Below, one piece after another: positions 1 to 13,268 of a stretch of DNA of 64,000 nt (its first letter is position 1; each line of letters opens with the position of its first letter). Position numbers and translations under genes: made by a program. This stretch comes from Aldehydirespirator sp963662645. Its GTDB lineage: Bacteria > Actinomycetota > Acidimicrobiia > Acidimicrobiales > Aldehydirespiratoraceae. The stretch spans positions 3,472,001 to 3,536,000 of the forward strand of contig OY759762.1 in the NCBI GenBank assembly GCA_963662645.2, written 5' to 3'. The notes beneath the pieces are model-generated. The model was not told where the DNA came from, ran no database searches, and saw nothing but the letters and a program-made list of their open reading frames with translations.

Positions 1-1949
1 GCGCTGGGCGGGGGAGAGGGCAGGTTCACGGCGGGGATCTGCTGATGGGCGGCGAGCATGATCTCCCGCCAGATCTGGGCCGGGTACGTGCCGCCGGAAA
101 CCCTGATGTCGGTGGTCGGGGGAACCATGGGGATCTGGGCGTCGGGGAAGCCGACCCACACCGCGGCGGCCCGCTGGGGCGTGTAGCCGACGAAGGTCGC
201 GTCGGCGTAGTTCTGAGCCGTGCCCGTCTTGCCCGCGGCCGGCCGGTCGATAGCCGCCCGGTGCCCGGTGCCCTGGGTGATGGCGCCCTGCAGCACCCAG
301 GTGATCTGGTTGGCGACGGAGGAATCGAGCACCGGCACCGCGTCGGTGACGTGGCGGTGCAGCGCGGTGCCGTCGGGCCTCACGATGCTGGTCACCAGTA
401 CCGGCTCGACCCGCCGCCCCGAGCGGGCGAACGTGGAGAACATCGTGGCCAGCTCGACGGTGTTGACGTCCTCGGTGCCCAGCACCCCGGCGCACACCGG
501 TGCGATGCTGCTGGGCTCCAGGCCGAGCCTCTCGGCCATGGTCACAAAGTTGGCCGGCCGGATGTCCACCATCAGCTGGGCGTACACCGTGTTGATCGAG
601 CGCTGGGTGGCCTGTATCAGGTTGGCGCCCACCCGTGCCTCGGGCTCCGAGCCCAGCCCGCCCCGGATGGTCCAGAGCGGCCCGCACACGTCGGGTCGGT
701 CGATCTCCAGCTCGTCGGGAGCGTCGTAGCTCTTGGTCACCGCGAAGCCGCGCGTCAAGGCGGTGGCCAGCGCGATGGGCTTCATGGCCGATCCGGCCTG
801 CCTGCCCTTGCCGCTGGCCAGATTGAACTTGGCGTCGGTGTCGTCGCCGAAGAAGTCGCGTCCGCCGACCATGGTCAGCACGTGGCCGTTCTCGTTGCCG
901 TCCAACCCCAGCACGGTCGCCGCCGCGTCGGGATTGATCCCGTTGTCGGGGAGGATCGCCTCCACCGCCGCCTCAGCGCTGGCCTGCAGGCCGAGGTCGA
1001 TGGTGGTGTGGATGTCGAGACCTCCCTCGAACAGGAGCTGGGTGCGGTACTCGCGGGTCGGTCCGAAGGCGTCGTTGTCGAGGAACCACTGCTTGACGTC
1101 CTCGACGAAGTGGGCGGCCGGGTAGCGCTCCTCGAGGATCGGGATGTCCTCGATCAGCACGATCGGCTCGTTGTAGGCCCGGTCGTGCTCGTCGATGGTG
1201 ACGAAGCCGTTGACCAGCATCCGATCCAGCACCAGATTACGACGGCGCCGGGCGTCCTGGGGGTTGCGGTAGGGATCGAAGGCGCTGGGGCGCTGTATCA
1301 GCCCGGCCAGCAGCGCGGCCTGCTCCAGGGTGAGCTCGGTCACCTTCAGGCAGGCTTCGCTGCCGAGCTCGGACGCGGTCGTGACCAGCTCGCAGGCGGG
1401 GGCCCCGAAGTACTGCCGGGCTGCGGCCTCGATGCCGTAGGCGCCGTTGCCGAAGTACACCCAGTTCAGGTAGCGCAGCAGGATGAAGTCCTTGGTGAAG
1501 GACTGCTCGAAGCGCCGGGCCATGAAGAACTCTTCGATCTTGCGGGTCAGGGTCTCCTCTGAGCGGTCCAAGAACACGTTGCCGACGTATTGCTGGGTGA
1601 TGGTGGAGCCGCCCTGGCTGATCCCGCCCGCGGCCACGTTGCTGCGGGCCGCCCTCAGGATGGCCTTGAGGTCTGCCCCGTCGTGCTCGTAGAAGCGCTC
1701 GTCCTCGATGGCGACCACCGCGTTGCGCACCACTTCGGGGACGAGGGCGATGTCGGTCACGTCGGTGCGGCGCTGCTCGCCCCGCAGCTCGGTGATGAGC
1801 ACGCCGTTGCGGTCGTAGACGCGCGAGGATTGCGCGGTGACGAGCTTCTCCACATCGAAGCTCACGTCGCGCAGCTCATACGAGCAGCCCGCCGCGAGCA
1901 CCGACAGCAAGGCTGCGGTGGCCGCGATCGTCATGGGTCGACGGCGCAC
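1..1949 (-). CDS. Class A penicillin-binding protein, C-terminus beyond the left edge
   Basis: Bifunctional peptidoglycan synthase: a glycosyltransferase (GT51) that polymerises glycan strands, followed by a penicillin-binding transpeptidase, acting outside the membrane. Visible on the minus strand: the GT51 motif EDERFYEHDG near residue 78, GGSTITQQ near 110, then transpeptidase motifs SAMK near 388, SIN near 450 and KTGTAQ near 570. About 649 residues lie in the window and no stop is reached. I chose GTG 1949 because it gives an N-terminus MRRRPM followed by a hydrophobic stretch; ATG 1934 is the alternative. The hydrophobic segment ends LSVLAAGC, which looks like a lipobox and is unusual for a PBP, where an uncleaved signal anchor is the norm. 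All catalytic motifs are intact. The long plus-strand reading frames over this gene are shadows. Confidence 0.93.
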   Translation of the reverse strand, partial: MRRRPMTIAATAALLSVLAAGCSYELRDVSFDVEKLVTAQSSRVYDRNGVLITELRGEQRRTDVTDIALVPEVVRNAVVAIEDERFYEHDGADLKAILRAARSNVAAGGISQGGSTITQQYVGNVFLDRSEETLTRKIEEFFMARRFEQSFTKDFILLRYLNWVYFGNGAYGIEAAARQYFGAPACELVTTASELGSEACLKVTELTLEQAALLAGLIQRPSAFDPYRNPQDARRRRNLVLDRMLVNGFVTIDEHDRAYNEPIVLIEDIPILEERYPAAHFVEDVKQWFLDNDAFGPTREYRTQLLFEGGLDIHTTIDLGLQASAEAAVEAILPDNGINPDAAATVLGLDGNENGHVLTMVGGRDFFGDDTDAKFNLASGKGRQAGSAMKPIALATALTRGFAVTKSYDAPDELEIDRPDVCGPLWTIRGGLGSEPEARVGANLIQATQRSINTVYAQLMVDIRPANFVTMAERLGLEPSSIAPVCAGVLGTEDVNTVELATMFSTFARSGRRVEPVLVTSIVRPDGTALHRHVTDAVPVLDSSVANQITWVLQGAITQGTGHRAAIDRPAAGKTGTAQNYADATFVGYTPQRAAAVWVGFPDAQIPMVPPTTDIRVSGGTYPAQIWREIMLAAHQQIPAVNLPSPPPS

Positions 1950-2033
1950 GGACTCATTGTGCTGGGCCGGGCAGGCCGTGACACGCCCGGCAGGTTTCTT
2001 CGACTGGAGCTAACTCACGGCTGGCCCGGTCCG

Positions 2034-4196
2034 CTAGGAGCCGATGCGGCCGCCGCCGGTCTTGGTGACTGCGACGAGGCTCGGCAGCGGCGGCCACACG
2101 CCGTCGGGCCACAGGCTCTGCGGGTTCTCGGGTCCGGCGCTGGCCTCTCCGGGATGCTGCACGTTCACGAACAGCGTCTCGAAGTCGGGCGTGAACTCGG
2201 GGCCGCACACCTCGGCGCCCCTCGGCACGCTCAGGAACGGCTGGACGTTGCCCCGCTGAGAGCCCGATGAAGGCACCGCGAACAGCGTGTCGTTGAGCCT
2301 CAGCGTCGAGGGCTGGCCGTCGGTGGCGATCCAGACGTTGCCCGGCTCGTCGAACGCCAGGTTGTCGGGTGCCGCTATCGGGCTCACGCTCGACTTGTCG
2401 AAGCCCGCGAAGAAGGTGCTCGGATCAGCTGGCTCCCCGCAGATCAGGAAGAACTCCCAGGTGAAGGTCTCCGACGCGAGGTCGCCGCCGTCCTCGGTGA
2501 TCTCAAGCACATGGCCGTACCTGTTCTCAGCCCGCGGGTTCACCGCGTTCTCGTCACCTGCGGCCCGGCGCGTGTTGTTGGTGAGGCAGACATAGACCCG
2601 GTTGTTGCGGGGGTTGACCTCCACATCCTCTGGCCGGTCCATGGGAGTGGCCTCCAACAGGTCGGCCGCGCCCCTGGTGTTCAGCAGCACGTCCGCCTGG
2701 GTCAGGTCTGCGAGGGGGCCGTCGCGGCCACCGACCAGCGGGAGCCATCGGCCGGTGCCGTCGTCGTGGAACTTCGCCACATAGAGCGTGCCGGAGTCCA
2801 GGAGCGAGAAGTTGGCCTGCCTGTCGTCGGGGTTGTACGAGCCGGCGGTCACGAACTTGTACAGGTAGTCGAAGCGCTCGTCGTCGCCCGAGTACAGCAC
2901 GACCTGTCCGCTGTCGGCTAGGGCAGTCGTCGCGGCCTCGTGCTTGAAGCGCCCCAGCGCGGTGCGCTTCTTCGGCACGAACGACCGATCGTGGGGGTCG
3001 ATCTCCACGATGTAGCCGAACCGGTTGATCTCGTTGGGCTCCTTGGAGAGGTCGAAGCGGCGGTGGTAGCGCTCCCACCGTCGGAACGACGCTCCCGGGG
3101 GCACGCCGTAGCGCTTGTTGATCTCCTTGAGGCGTGGGTTGTCGTTCATGTCGTTGTTCGCGAAGTACTGATGGAAGTTCTCCTCGGCGGTGAGCACCGT
3201 GCCCCACGGAGTCTTGCCTCCGGCGCAGTTGTTGAGCATTCCTAGAACGCGCCGGCCCGTCGGGTCTCTGGAGGTCTCGAGCAGCTCGTGGCTCGCCAGC
3301 GGTCCCGTGATCTCCATCGGGGTGAAGCCGGTGATGCGGCGGTTGTGCCGGCTTCCCAGGTTCACCGACCAGCCGCCGTCCGGGGTGCTCTCCAAGGCGA
3401 TGATGCTCATGCCGTGCGCGACGATCTCCACGTCAACCTGCTCCTTGGTGGGATTCGCGGCGTCGTAGTCGGAGAACATGCGGGTCCCCTCGGTGTACTC
3501 GTGGTTGACGCATAGCAGCCCGCTCTTCGCTCGTCCCGAACTGTGCCGGCTCAGCGGGAAGTACGCGTTCAGGTCGGCGTTCCAGCCGAACGTCTTTTCT
3601 TGAAGGGCGCGGGACACGTTGGCGATGGTCATGCGGTCCACCCCGCGGCGAAGCGGGTCGCCCCAGCGCATCAGCACCTTGGCCTCGTAGCCGACGGGAA
3701 CAACGACCTCGTCCAGGTCGCCGAGACTGATCGGCGTGAACCCGAGCGAGGCGCCCGTGGGTGCGGGGCTCGCACCGCCGCCGTTTGTGGAGTCGGCCTG
3801 CAGCGTGGCGCCGGCCCCGGTCGGGGCGCCCGAGGATCCCCCGACGAGAGACGCCGCGGCGGGACTGGCGGCGGCGAGCAGCAGCGGCGGCGCCACAGCA
3901 GCACCCTTGAGAAGGGTGCGGCGCGCCAGGCGCCGCTCCGCGATGTCCGCGAAGGCGCGGTCGCCCGCGGCGGCGCGGCGCTCATTGGGCGCCTCATGGA
4001 AGCAGGCCGCATCGCACTTGAGTTCGCACTTGCGGGGAATCCCGTCTGCCGCTTGCGCCTCGAGAGCCGCCGCGCGGCTGGATGTGGCGTTCAGGGGTTG
4101 GTTGTCGTCGGCGGCCTGCGCCGGCCGCGCGTCTGTGCGACTGCCGGGCAGCACGGCGAACAGCCTCCGGCCCGGATGTTGCGATCGAGATGCCAC
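2034..4196 (-). CDS. PhoX-family (DUF839) alkaline phosphatase-like protein, Tat-exported
   Basis: 720 aa. PhoX enzymes are secreted calcium/iron-dependent phosphomonoesterases that release phosphate from organic esters. Family blocks seen include RPEDVEVNPRNNRVYVCL, PDNLAFDEPGNVWIATDG, VCGPEFTPDFETLFVNVQHP and a C-terminal GGGRIGS. A twin-arginine signal (RRTLLKGAA followed by a hydrophobic Ala/Leu stretch) sits unusually far in, near residues 91-118. It is preceded by a Cys-containing segment (CELKCDAACFHEAPN) of the kind actinobacterial PhoX proteins carry before the Tat motif, so the distal start is plausible. The first 50 residues are low complexity and the start could be internal. It stands alone between the penicillin-binding protein and a gene fragment; no pho box was recognised upstream. 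Confidence 0.85.
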   Translation of the reverse strand: MASRSQHPGRRLFAVLPGSRTDARPAQAADDNQPLNATSSRAAALEAQAADGIPRKCELKCDAACFHEAPNERRAAAGDRAFADIAERRLARRTLLKGAAVAPPLLLAAASPAAASLVGGSSGAPTGAGATLQADSTNGGGASPAPTGASLGFTPISLGDLDEVVVPVGYEAKVLMRWGDPLRRGVDRMTIANVSRALQEKTFGWNADLNAYFPLSRHSSGRAKSGLLCVNHEYTEGTRMFSDYDAANPTKEQVDVEIVAHGMSIIALESTPDGGWSVNLGSRHNRRITGFTPMEITGPLASHELLETSRDPTGRRVLGMLNNCAGGKTPWGTVLTAEENFHQYFANNDMNDNPRLKEINKRYGVPPGASFRRWERYHRRFDLSKEPNEINRFGYIVEIDPHDRSFVPKKRTALGRFKHEAATTALADSGQVVLYSGDDERFDYLYKFVTAGSYNPDDRQANFSLLDSGTLYVAKFHDDGTGRWLPLVGGRDGPLADLTQADVLLNTRGAADLLEATPMDRPEDVEVNPRNNRVYVCLTNNTRRAAGDENAVNPRAENRYGHVLEITEDGGDLASETFTWEFFLICGEPADPSTFFAGFDKSSVSPIAAPDNLAFDEPGNVWIATDGQPSTLRLNDTLFAVPSSGSQRGNVQPFLSVPRGAEVCGPEFTPDFETLFVNVQHPGEASAGPENPQSLWPDGVWPPLPSLVAVTKTGGGRIGS

Positions 4197-4334
4197 TACA
4201 AGCTCCTTCGTTCATGGGTGTTGTCGGTCGAGGCTCAAGTTCCGTACGAGTCGCGACGTGCCCACAGTAGGCGGGGCGACGTAACGCCTGCGCTGGCACG
4301 GGATCAACGCCCGGCAAACAGTTGTGTCGCCTCG

Positions 4335-4841
4335 GTGAACTCTCGTACACCCGACTTGGACGTGACCGTCGAAGTGCCCGCGTTCATCAGCGAGAACATC
4401 CCCAATCTCGCCAAGTCCCCCAAGATGCTGTTCAGCGACTCGGGACTCCTGATCGCGGCGATGAACATGCCGCTGGCACAGCTGAAGCTGAGCGGCGACG
4501 TCTACGGCAGGGTCATCGAGACCTTCGTGCTCAATCAGATTCGAGCCGAGCTCGAGGCGCTGGACATGCCGGATGCGCTGAGCCACCTCCGCACCCACAA
4601 GGGCGTGCACGAGATCGACGCTGTTGTCGAGACAGCCGACGGCGACATCGTCGCAATCGAGATCAAGTCGGCCAACCGGCACCGGCCTGCCGACATCCGC
4701 CACATCGAGTGGCTGTCCAACAAGATCGGAGACAGGTTCAAGCTGGGACTGGTGCTGACCACCGGCACCCACATCAGCCACATCCGAAGCGATGTGACCG
4801 ACAGGATCTGGTTGGCGCCCATCAGCCTGCTCTGGCACTAG
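4335..4841 (+). pseudogene. Truncated ATPase of the DUF4143 family, C-terminal domain only
   Basis: About 168 codons from a possible GTG at 4335. The product matches only the C-terminal half of the AAA-ATPase/DUF4143 family: KSPKMLFSDSGLL, then GRVIETFVLNQIRAEL, then EIDAVVETADGDIVAIEIKS, which resembles a PD-(D/E)XK nuclease core (D, then ExK). Full-length members are around 400 residues with an N-terminal Walker A ATPase, and no Walker motif is encoded upstream in any frame. The region before it belongs to the PhoX gene on the other strand. I read it as the remnant of a deleted gene. A shorter, independently expressed nuclease-like protein cannot be excluded because the reading frame is open to a normal stop. 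Confidence 0.7.
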
Positions 4842-4906
4842 TTGTCATATCATGAAATACATGCTAGAGATGACTTGTTGCGGGATTTCTACGGGAGGCG
4901 AAGGCA

Positions 4907-5260
4907 GTGGGAATGTTCAAATGGCCCATACGGATCGAGACCATGGACGGCCGCCGGTCGCTCGACCTGGAAGCGACGGTCCACACCGGCGCGGCCTACA
5001 CGGTCGTGCCCGAAACGAAGCTGACCGAGTTGGGGGTCGAGCCGAGGGGACTGCGCCGCTTCAAGCTCGCCGACGGCACCACGATCGAGGGCGCCTTCGG
5101 CGAGGTCCTGGCGACGATAGACGGCGACACCGCGATCACACAGGTGATCTTCGGGGCCGATGGTGGGCCCACTCTGCTCGGGGCCTACACACTTGAGGGG
5201 TTGGCGCTCGCGGTGGATCCCGTGCAGCAGCGATTGGTGCCCGCTGTGATGATCCTGTGA
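4907..5260 (+). CDS. Small retropepsin-like (clan AA aspartyl protease fold) protein with His in place of the catalytic Asp
   Basis: 117 aa from GTG 4907 (ATG 4913 also possible). The layout is that of the short bacterial clan AA aspartic protease family: an N-terminal beta hairpin, the flap-type active-site loop near residues 24-34, the segment LADGTTIEGAFGEV, and a C-terminal LLGAYTLEGLALAVDP block. In the family the active loop reads V-D-T-G-A; here it reads V-H-T-G-A-A-Y-T-V-V-P (codon cac), so the catalytic aspartate is missing. The fold assignment is from recognition of the motifs. Loss of protease activity is an inference from the single residue. It lies 65 bp after the DUF4143 fragment, and no partner gene is evident. 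Confidence 0.7.
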   Translation: MGMFKWPIRIETMDGRRSLDLEATVHTGAAYTVVPETKLTELGVEPRGLRRFKLADGTTIEGAFGEVLATIDGDTAITQVIFGADGGPTLLGAYTLEGLALAVDPVQQRLVPAVMIL

Positions 5261-5566
5261 CGGCACAGTCGCGCTACTGTGGCCCACCACTTGGGCTCAT
5301 GGCCGGACCGTGTGTCGCTCGTCGATGCGTTGGACGGCCACGAGGACGGTCATCGGCCACTGCGCCCGCTCGGCGGCGCTGCGAAAGGAATGGCGTGACG
5401 ACAGCAGGGGCCGCCGCCGAGGTGAAGATGGTGCTCGGGGTGGCGCGCGTGGTCGAACTACCGGAGCACGTCCAGCAGGTCATCGAGGACGCAATCCAGC
5501 GCAGTAGGCCAAGATGCGCCTGATCGTTCTTGAATGTCGATTGTTCCGTGATGAACAAGAGACGTG
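5261..5566. other. Intergenic stretch before tyrS with no confident gene
   Basis: About 300 bases. The only candidate is a 41-codon plus-strand frame starting at GTG 5398 behind AAAGGA and ending at 5523, listed separately. I looked for a T-box leader (specifier hairpin and antiterminator) before tyrS and saw none. No terminator hairpin with a T-run is visible. Confidence 0.5.
5398..5523 (+). CDS. Possible small hypothetical protein (41 aa)
   Basis: Starts at GTG 5398, eight bases after an AAAGGA, and ends at TGA 5523, 43 bases before tyrS. The product is partly amphipathic (VARVVELPEHVQQVIEDAI) and matches nothing I recognise. It is supported only by the ribosome-binding-site-like spacing and could be chance. 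Confidence 0.2.
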   Translation, partial: TTAGAAAEVKMVLGVARVVELPEHVQQVIEDAIQRSRPRCA

Positions 5567-6826
5567 ATGGGTGACCTGCTTGACGATCTGCGCGCCCGCG
5601 GGCTGGTCCATGACCACACCGACGAGGCCGGGTTGACCGAACTGCTCGAGTCGGGCCCCGTCACGCTCTACTGCGGCATCGATCCCAGTGCCGACAGCCT
5701 GCACGTGGGCCACCTGATGGCCGTGCTGGTGCTGCGCCGCTTCCAGGAGGCCGGTCATCGCCCGCTGGCGCTGGTGGGCGGGGCCACCGGGATGGTCGGC
5801 GACCCCAGCGGCCGCTCCGACGAGCGCACCCTGCTGGACGCGGCCACCCTCGATGCCAACACCGCCGGCATCCGGGCCCAGCTCGAGTCGCTGTTCGACT
5901 TCTCCGGCGACAGCGCGGCCCGCCTAGTCAACAACTACGACTGGACCCGCGACGTGCGCCTGCTCGACTTCCTGCGCGACGTCGGCAAGCACATGACCGT
6001 CAACCAGATGGTGGCCAAGGACTCTGTGCGCAGCCGCATGGCGAGCGAGCAGGGGATCTCCTTCACCGAGTTCAGCTACATGCTGCTACAGGCCTTCGAC
6101 TACTGGTGGCAGTTCGAGCACTACGGCTGCCGCTTGCAGGTCGGCGGCTCTGACCAGTGGGGCAACATCACCGCGGGCATCGACCTGGTGCGGCGGCGCA
6201 GCGGGACGGCGGTCCACGGACTCACTTGGCCGCTGATGGCCCGGGCCGACGGCCAGAAGTTTGGCAAGACCGCCGAAGGCACGGTGTGGCTCGACGCCGG
6301 GCGCACGCTGCCCTTCGAGCTACACCAGTACCTGTTGAACACCGACGACCGCGATGTCGAGCGGCTGCTGCTGCAACTCACCCTGCTGCCGGTGGCCGAG
6401 GTGGCCGAGATCATGGCCGCTCACGCCCCGGCCCCCCATGAACGCGGCGCCCAGCGCGCCCTCGCTGACGAGGTCTGCACCTTCGTGCACGACGAGGCCG
6501 CCACCGAGCGGGCCCGGCTGGCGGCCGAGGTTCTGTTCGGGGAGCCGACGCTGTCGGCAGATCGGCTGGAGGCCGTGCGGGGAATTGTGCCCGAGACCGT
6601 GGTGGAGGGCTCGGTGCTCGGCCTCGACGAGCCGGTGGTCGACGCTCTGGTGGCATCGGGGGTGTGCGGGTCTCGCTCCGACGCCCGGCGGGCGATCTCG
6701 GGGGGCGGCATTCGCGTCAACGGGCACCGGGTCGAGTCTTCAGCCGACGACTTCGACTTGGTGGACGGCCGCTACGCGCTCGTGCAGCGAGGCCGCCGCC
6801 AACGCCACCTGCTAGTGATCGACTGA
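5567..6826 (+). CDS. tyrS: Tyrosyl-tRNA synthetase
   Basis: Class I aminoacyl-tRNA synthetase charging tRNA-Tyr, cytoplasmic, about 419 aa, the usual length for bacterial TyrS. The ATP-binding signature is present as HVGH in YCGIDPSADSLHVGHL near residue 46, and the KMSKS equivalent as KFGKT near residue 230. The Tyr-binding region includes SYMLLQAFDY and QVGGSDQWGNI. The C-terminus (from about residue 350) is an S4 RNA-binding domain with SRSDARRAISGGGIRVNG. ATG 5567 and the GTG immediately before it (5564) are both possible starts; no strong Shine-Dalgarno decides between them. The gene sits directly upstream of the rRNA operon in the same direction, but the rRNA promoter lies in between. 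Confidence 0.97.
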   Translation: MGDLLDDLRARGLVHDHTDEAGLTELLESGPVTLYCGIDPSADSLHVGHLMAVLVLRRFQEAGHRPLALVGGATGMVGDPSGRSDERTLLDAATLDANTAGIRAQLESLFDFSGDSAARLVNNYDWTRDVRLLDFLRDVGKHMTVNQMVAKDSVRSRMASEQGISFTEFSYMLLQAFDYWWQFEHYGCRLQVGGSDQWGNITAGIDLVRRRSGTAVHGLTWPLMARADGQKFGKTAEGTVWLDAGRTLPFELHQYLLNTDDRDVERLLLQLTLLPVAEVAEIMAAHAPAPHERGAQRALADEVCTFVHDEAATERARLAAEVLFGEPTLSADRLEAVRGIVPETVVEGSVLGLDEPVVDALVASGVCGSRSDARRAISGGGIRVNGHRVESSADDFDLVDGRYALVQRGRRQRHLLVID

Positions 6827-6886
6827 CCGGTGCACGGCGGCTGTTCGGCACCTGACGACCGATTATTCAGGGCGCCGCAAATTAGG

Positions 6887-6915
6887 TTGATGTAGTCGCC
6901 CCGGGGCGGTAGGGT
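6887..6915 (+). promoter_or_regulatory. Probable rRNA operon promoter
   Basis: TTGATG (6887-6892), a 17-base spacer and TAGGGT (6910-6915), a good sigma-70/HrdB-type arrangement, 370 bases before the 16S gene and 60 bases after tyrS. It is the best -35/-10 pair I found in the leader. Assignment is by spacing and position only. Confidence 0.6.
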
Positions 6916-7285
6916 GACCGGCCACCCCTGGCGGGGCTCTGTGAGCGCGGCTGGGGTTGCAGTGCCTTCGGCGCCATCGGACCGGTTCTGGCCGGGATCG
7001 CAACGGTCGTCGGCGGGAGATTGCTTCTTGAAAACGGAAGAGACGGACGCACAGCGAGTGCGGGCGTCGGCTCGGGCTGCGTGGTCCGAGGCGATGTCCG
7101 TCAATACACGGGTCCGGCGTGCCTGCCGGACCGCCCGGCGCCTCGGCGCCGGGAGAGCCGATGGCCTCCCCGCACCCAAGCGGTGAGGCCGGCTCTCTGA
7201 ACGCAGAGCTGCCCACGCACCCGCCTAGGCGGGGGGCAGCCGAGCAACCCGATCGAAGGCCCGGCCTCGGCCGGCGCCGGAGATC
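6916..7285 (+). other. Structured rRNA leader (external transcribed spacer)
   Basis: No gene. The leader is rich in potential hairpins: GGTCCGGC/GCCGGACC near 7110-7131, GGCGCC repeats near 7138-7151, a long imperfect stem GAGAGCC.GGCCTC against GAGGCC.GGCTCTC near 7152-7199, and CTGCCC/GGGCAG near 7209-7240. It also carries the left arm of the pre-16S processing stem (7019-7048). Confidence 0.6.
7019..7048 (+). other. Left arm of the pre-16S processing stem
   Basis: Bases 7019-7048 pair with 8884-8913 downstream of 16S: about 30 base pairs with one mismatch and a few G-U pairs. The core CTTCTTGAAAACGGAAGAGA faces TCTCTTCCGTTTTGAGGAAG. Such flanking stems are the usual RNase III substrate that frees 16S. 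Confidence 0.85.
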
Positions 7286-8810
<1,525 letters not shown>

Positions 8811-8883
8811 AGCATGATCTCAACGGCCAGTCGGCTGCTAAGGCCGGCTGTCGGTTGAGTGCTTCCAGTTAAGGCACTCGCTG

Positions 8884-8913
8884 GTTCGTCTCTTCCGTTT
8901 TGAGGAAGTGGTC
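8884..8913 (+). other. Right arm of the pre-16S processing stem
   Basis: Complement of 7019-7048, as described for the left arm. Confidence 0.85.
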
Positions 8914-8969
8914 GCTGCACTGCTCCTCCGGGCGCGCTGAACTCTTGTACAAGTTCATCGTCCACGGAT

Positions 8970-9002
8970 CGCCTCTTGAGAATTGCATAGCGAGCACGAG
9001 CA
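8970..9002 (+). other. Left arm of the pre-23S processing stem
   Basis: CATAGCGAGCACGAGCA (8986-9002) is perfectly complementary to 12139-12155, and CGCCTCTTGA (8970-8979) to 12163-12172. Five further pairs form between if G12162 is bulged. This stem brings the two ends of 23S together for RNase III. Confidence 0.85.
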
Positions 9003-9030
9003 TCTTTCGCGAGATGCAATGAAAATGAAA

Positions 9031-12115
<3,085 letters not shown>

Positions 12116-12138
12116 TCAATTTCGCATCGAGCGCTCGG

Positions 12139-12172
12139 TGCTCGTGCTCGCTATGGAGTTCGTCAAGAGGCG
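12139..12172 (+). other. Right arm of the pre-23S processing stem
   Basis: Complement of 8970-9002, as described for the left arm. It lies between 23S and 5S. Confidence 0.85.
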
Positions 12173-12210
12173 GTCCCTCAGCTGAGGGGTTCCCCCGCAC
12201 GACAACAGGT

Positions 12211-12326
<116 letters not shown>

Positions 12327-12336
12327 TTTCGCCGAA

Positions 12337-12371
12337 CAGAAGGCCCCGTCGACCAAGTCCGGGGCCTTCTG
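12337..12371 (+). terminator. Hairpin terminator of the rRNA operon
   Basis: A perfect 11-bp stem, CAGAAGGCCCC (12337-12347) with GGGGCCTTCTG (12361-12371), loop 13 bases, ten bases after 5S. There is no T-run after it, as often seen in high-GC actinobacteria. Confidence 0.75.
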
Positions 12372-12380
12372 CCATTCCGG

Positions 12381-12434
12381 GGTATCCGAATTGGCAGCGT
12401 TGTGCACGGATGGCGTGCATTCTGCTGCCAGTTC
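12381..12434 (+). repeat. Hairpin repeat element, copy 1
   Basis: 54 bases, repeated with one change at 12452-12505 (offset 71). Outer stem AATTGGCAGC/GCTGCCAGTT, inner stem TGCACG/CGTGCA with a 5-base loop. It lies between the rRNA terminator and the TPR gene. A third, diverged copy is at 35233-35280. Confidence 0.85.
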
Positions 12435-12451
12435 GCGTCTTGGGCGGGCTT

Positions 12452-12505
12452 GGTATCCGAATTGGCAGGGTTGTGCACGGATGGCGTGCATTCTGCTGCC
12501 AGTTC
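12452..12505 (+). repeat. Hairpin repeat element, copy 2
   Basis: Differs from copy 1 by a single base (GGCAGG for GGCAGC), which shortens the outer stem by one pair. It ends 46 bases before the TPR gene. Confidence 0.85.
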
Positions 12506-12551
12506 CGATATGGGTCTCTCTGCCGTTTCGGCGTGCGGATAGGCTCCGCTC

Positions 12552-13268
12552 ATGCCGCGCAAGAGCGACAGGTCGGGTCGCTCGCGGTCGGGGTCGGGTG
12601 GGAGCAGGCCGCGGCAGCGAGTGCCATTGCCATCGGCACCGCACGCCGCGCCCGACCCGGCCTCCGAACTGGTGCGCACGCTGGGACCCGAGCGCGGCAA
12701 GGGTGCCGTGCGGCGTTTCGAGACGGCGGCCAAGGCCTTCAGGGCCGAGCGGTTCAAAGAGGCTCTCCCGCTGCTCACCCGGCTGGCCCGTGATGCCCCC
12801 GAGGTCGCCGACGTGCGAGAACTCCACGGACTGGTGCTGTACCGCCTGGGCCGTTTCAAGGCAGCTATCGGCGAACTCGAGTACTTCCGCGAACTCAGCG
12901 GCTCTGTGGAGCAGCATCCGGTGCTGGCCGACTGCCACCGGGCCCTGGGCCGCTGGGCCGACGTGGAGGCGCTGTGGAAGGAGCTGGGCGCGGCGTCGCC
13001 GTCAGCAGAGCTGGTGACCGAGGGGCGCCTGGTGCTGGCCGGCGCCAAGGCCGACAGGGGAGAGCTGTCCGCGGCCATCCGAGTGCTTGAGCAGGGATGG
13101 CGGCTGCCGTCGCGGCCCCGGGATCACCATCTGCGACGGGCCTACGCCTTGGCCGACCTGTACGAACGGGCCGGCCGTTCTCCGAGGGCCCGTGAGCTGT
13201 TCCGTTGGGTCCATTCCCACGATCCGCAGCTGGCCGACGTATCTCAACGGGTCCGCGCGCTGAGCTGA
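12552..13268 (+). CDS. Tetratricopeptide-repeat protein
   Basis: 238 aa. The first 40 residues are basic and Ser/Arg/Pro-rich (disordered). From about residue 48 the protein is a run of amphipathic helix pairs of TPR type, with phrases such as AAKAFRAERFKEALPLL, HGLVLYRLGRFKAAIGEL, CHRALGRWADVEALW and ALADLYERAGRSPRARELF. No catalytic domain, signal peptide or membrane segment is visible, so it is probably a cytoplasmic protein-protein interaction scaffold; its partner is unknown. It starts at ATG 12552 after the duplicated hairpin element. Its last 35 bases are repeated 74 bases downstream, past the stop codon. Confidence 0.75.
   Translation: MPRKSDRSGRSRSGSGGSRPRQRVPLPSAPHAAPDPASELVRTLGPERGKGAVRRFETAAKAFRAERFKEALPLLTRLARDAPEVADVRELHGLVLYRLGRFKAAIGELEYFRELSGSVEQHPVLADCHRALGRWADVEALWKELGAASPSAELVTEGRLVLAGAKADRGELSAAIRVLEQGWRLPSRPRDHHLRRAYALADLYERAGRSPRARELFRWVHSHDPQLADVSQRVRALS

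Noticed and set aside
45..1562. Long plus-strand reading frames over the penicillin-binding protein
   Set aside because: The minus strand encodes all GT51 and transpeptidase motifs in order; the plus-strand product has no recognisable domain.
5261..5566. T-box riboswitch ahead of tyrS
   Set aside because: No conserved T-box sequence or specifier hairpin was found.
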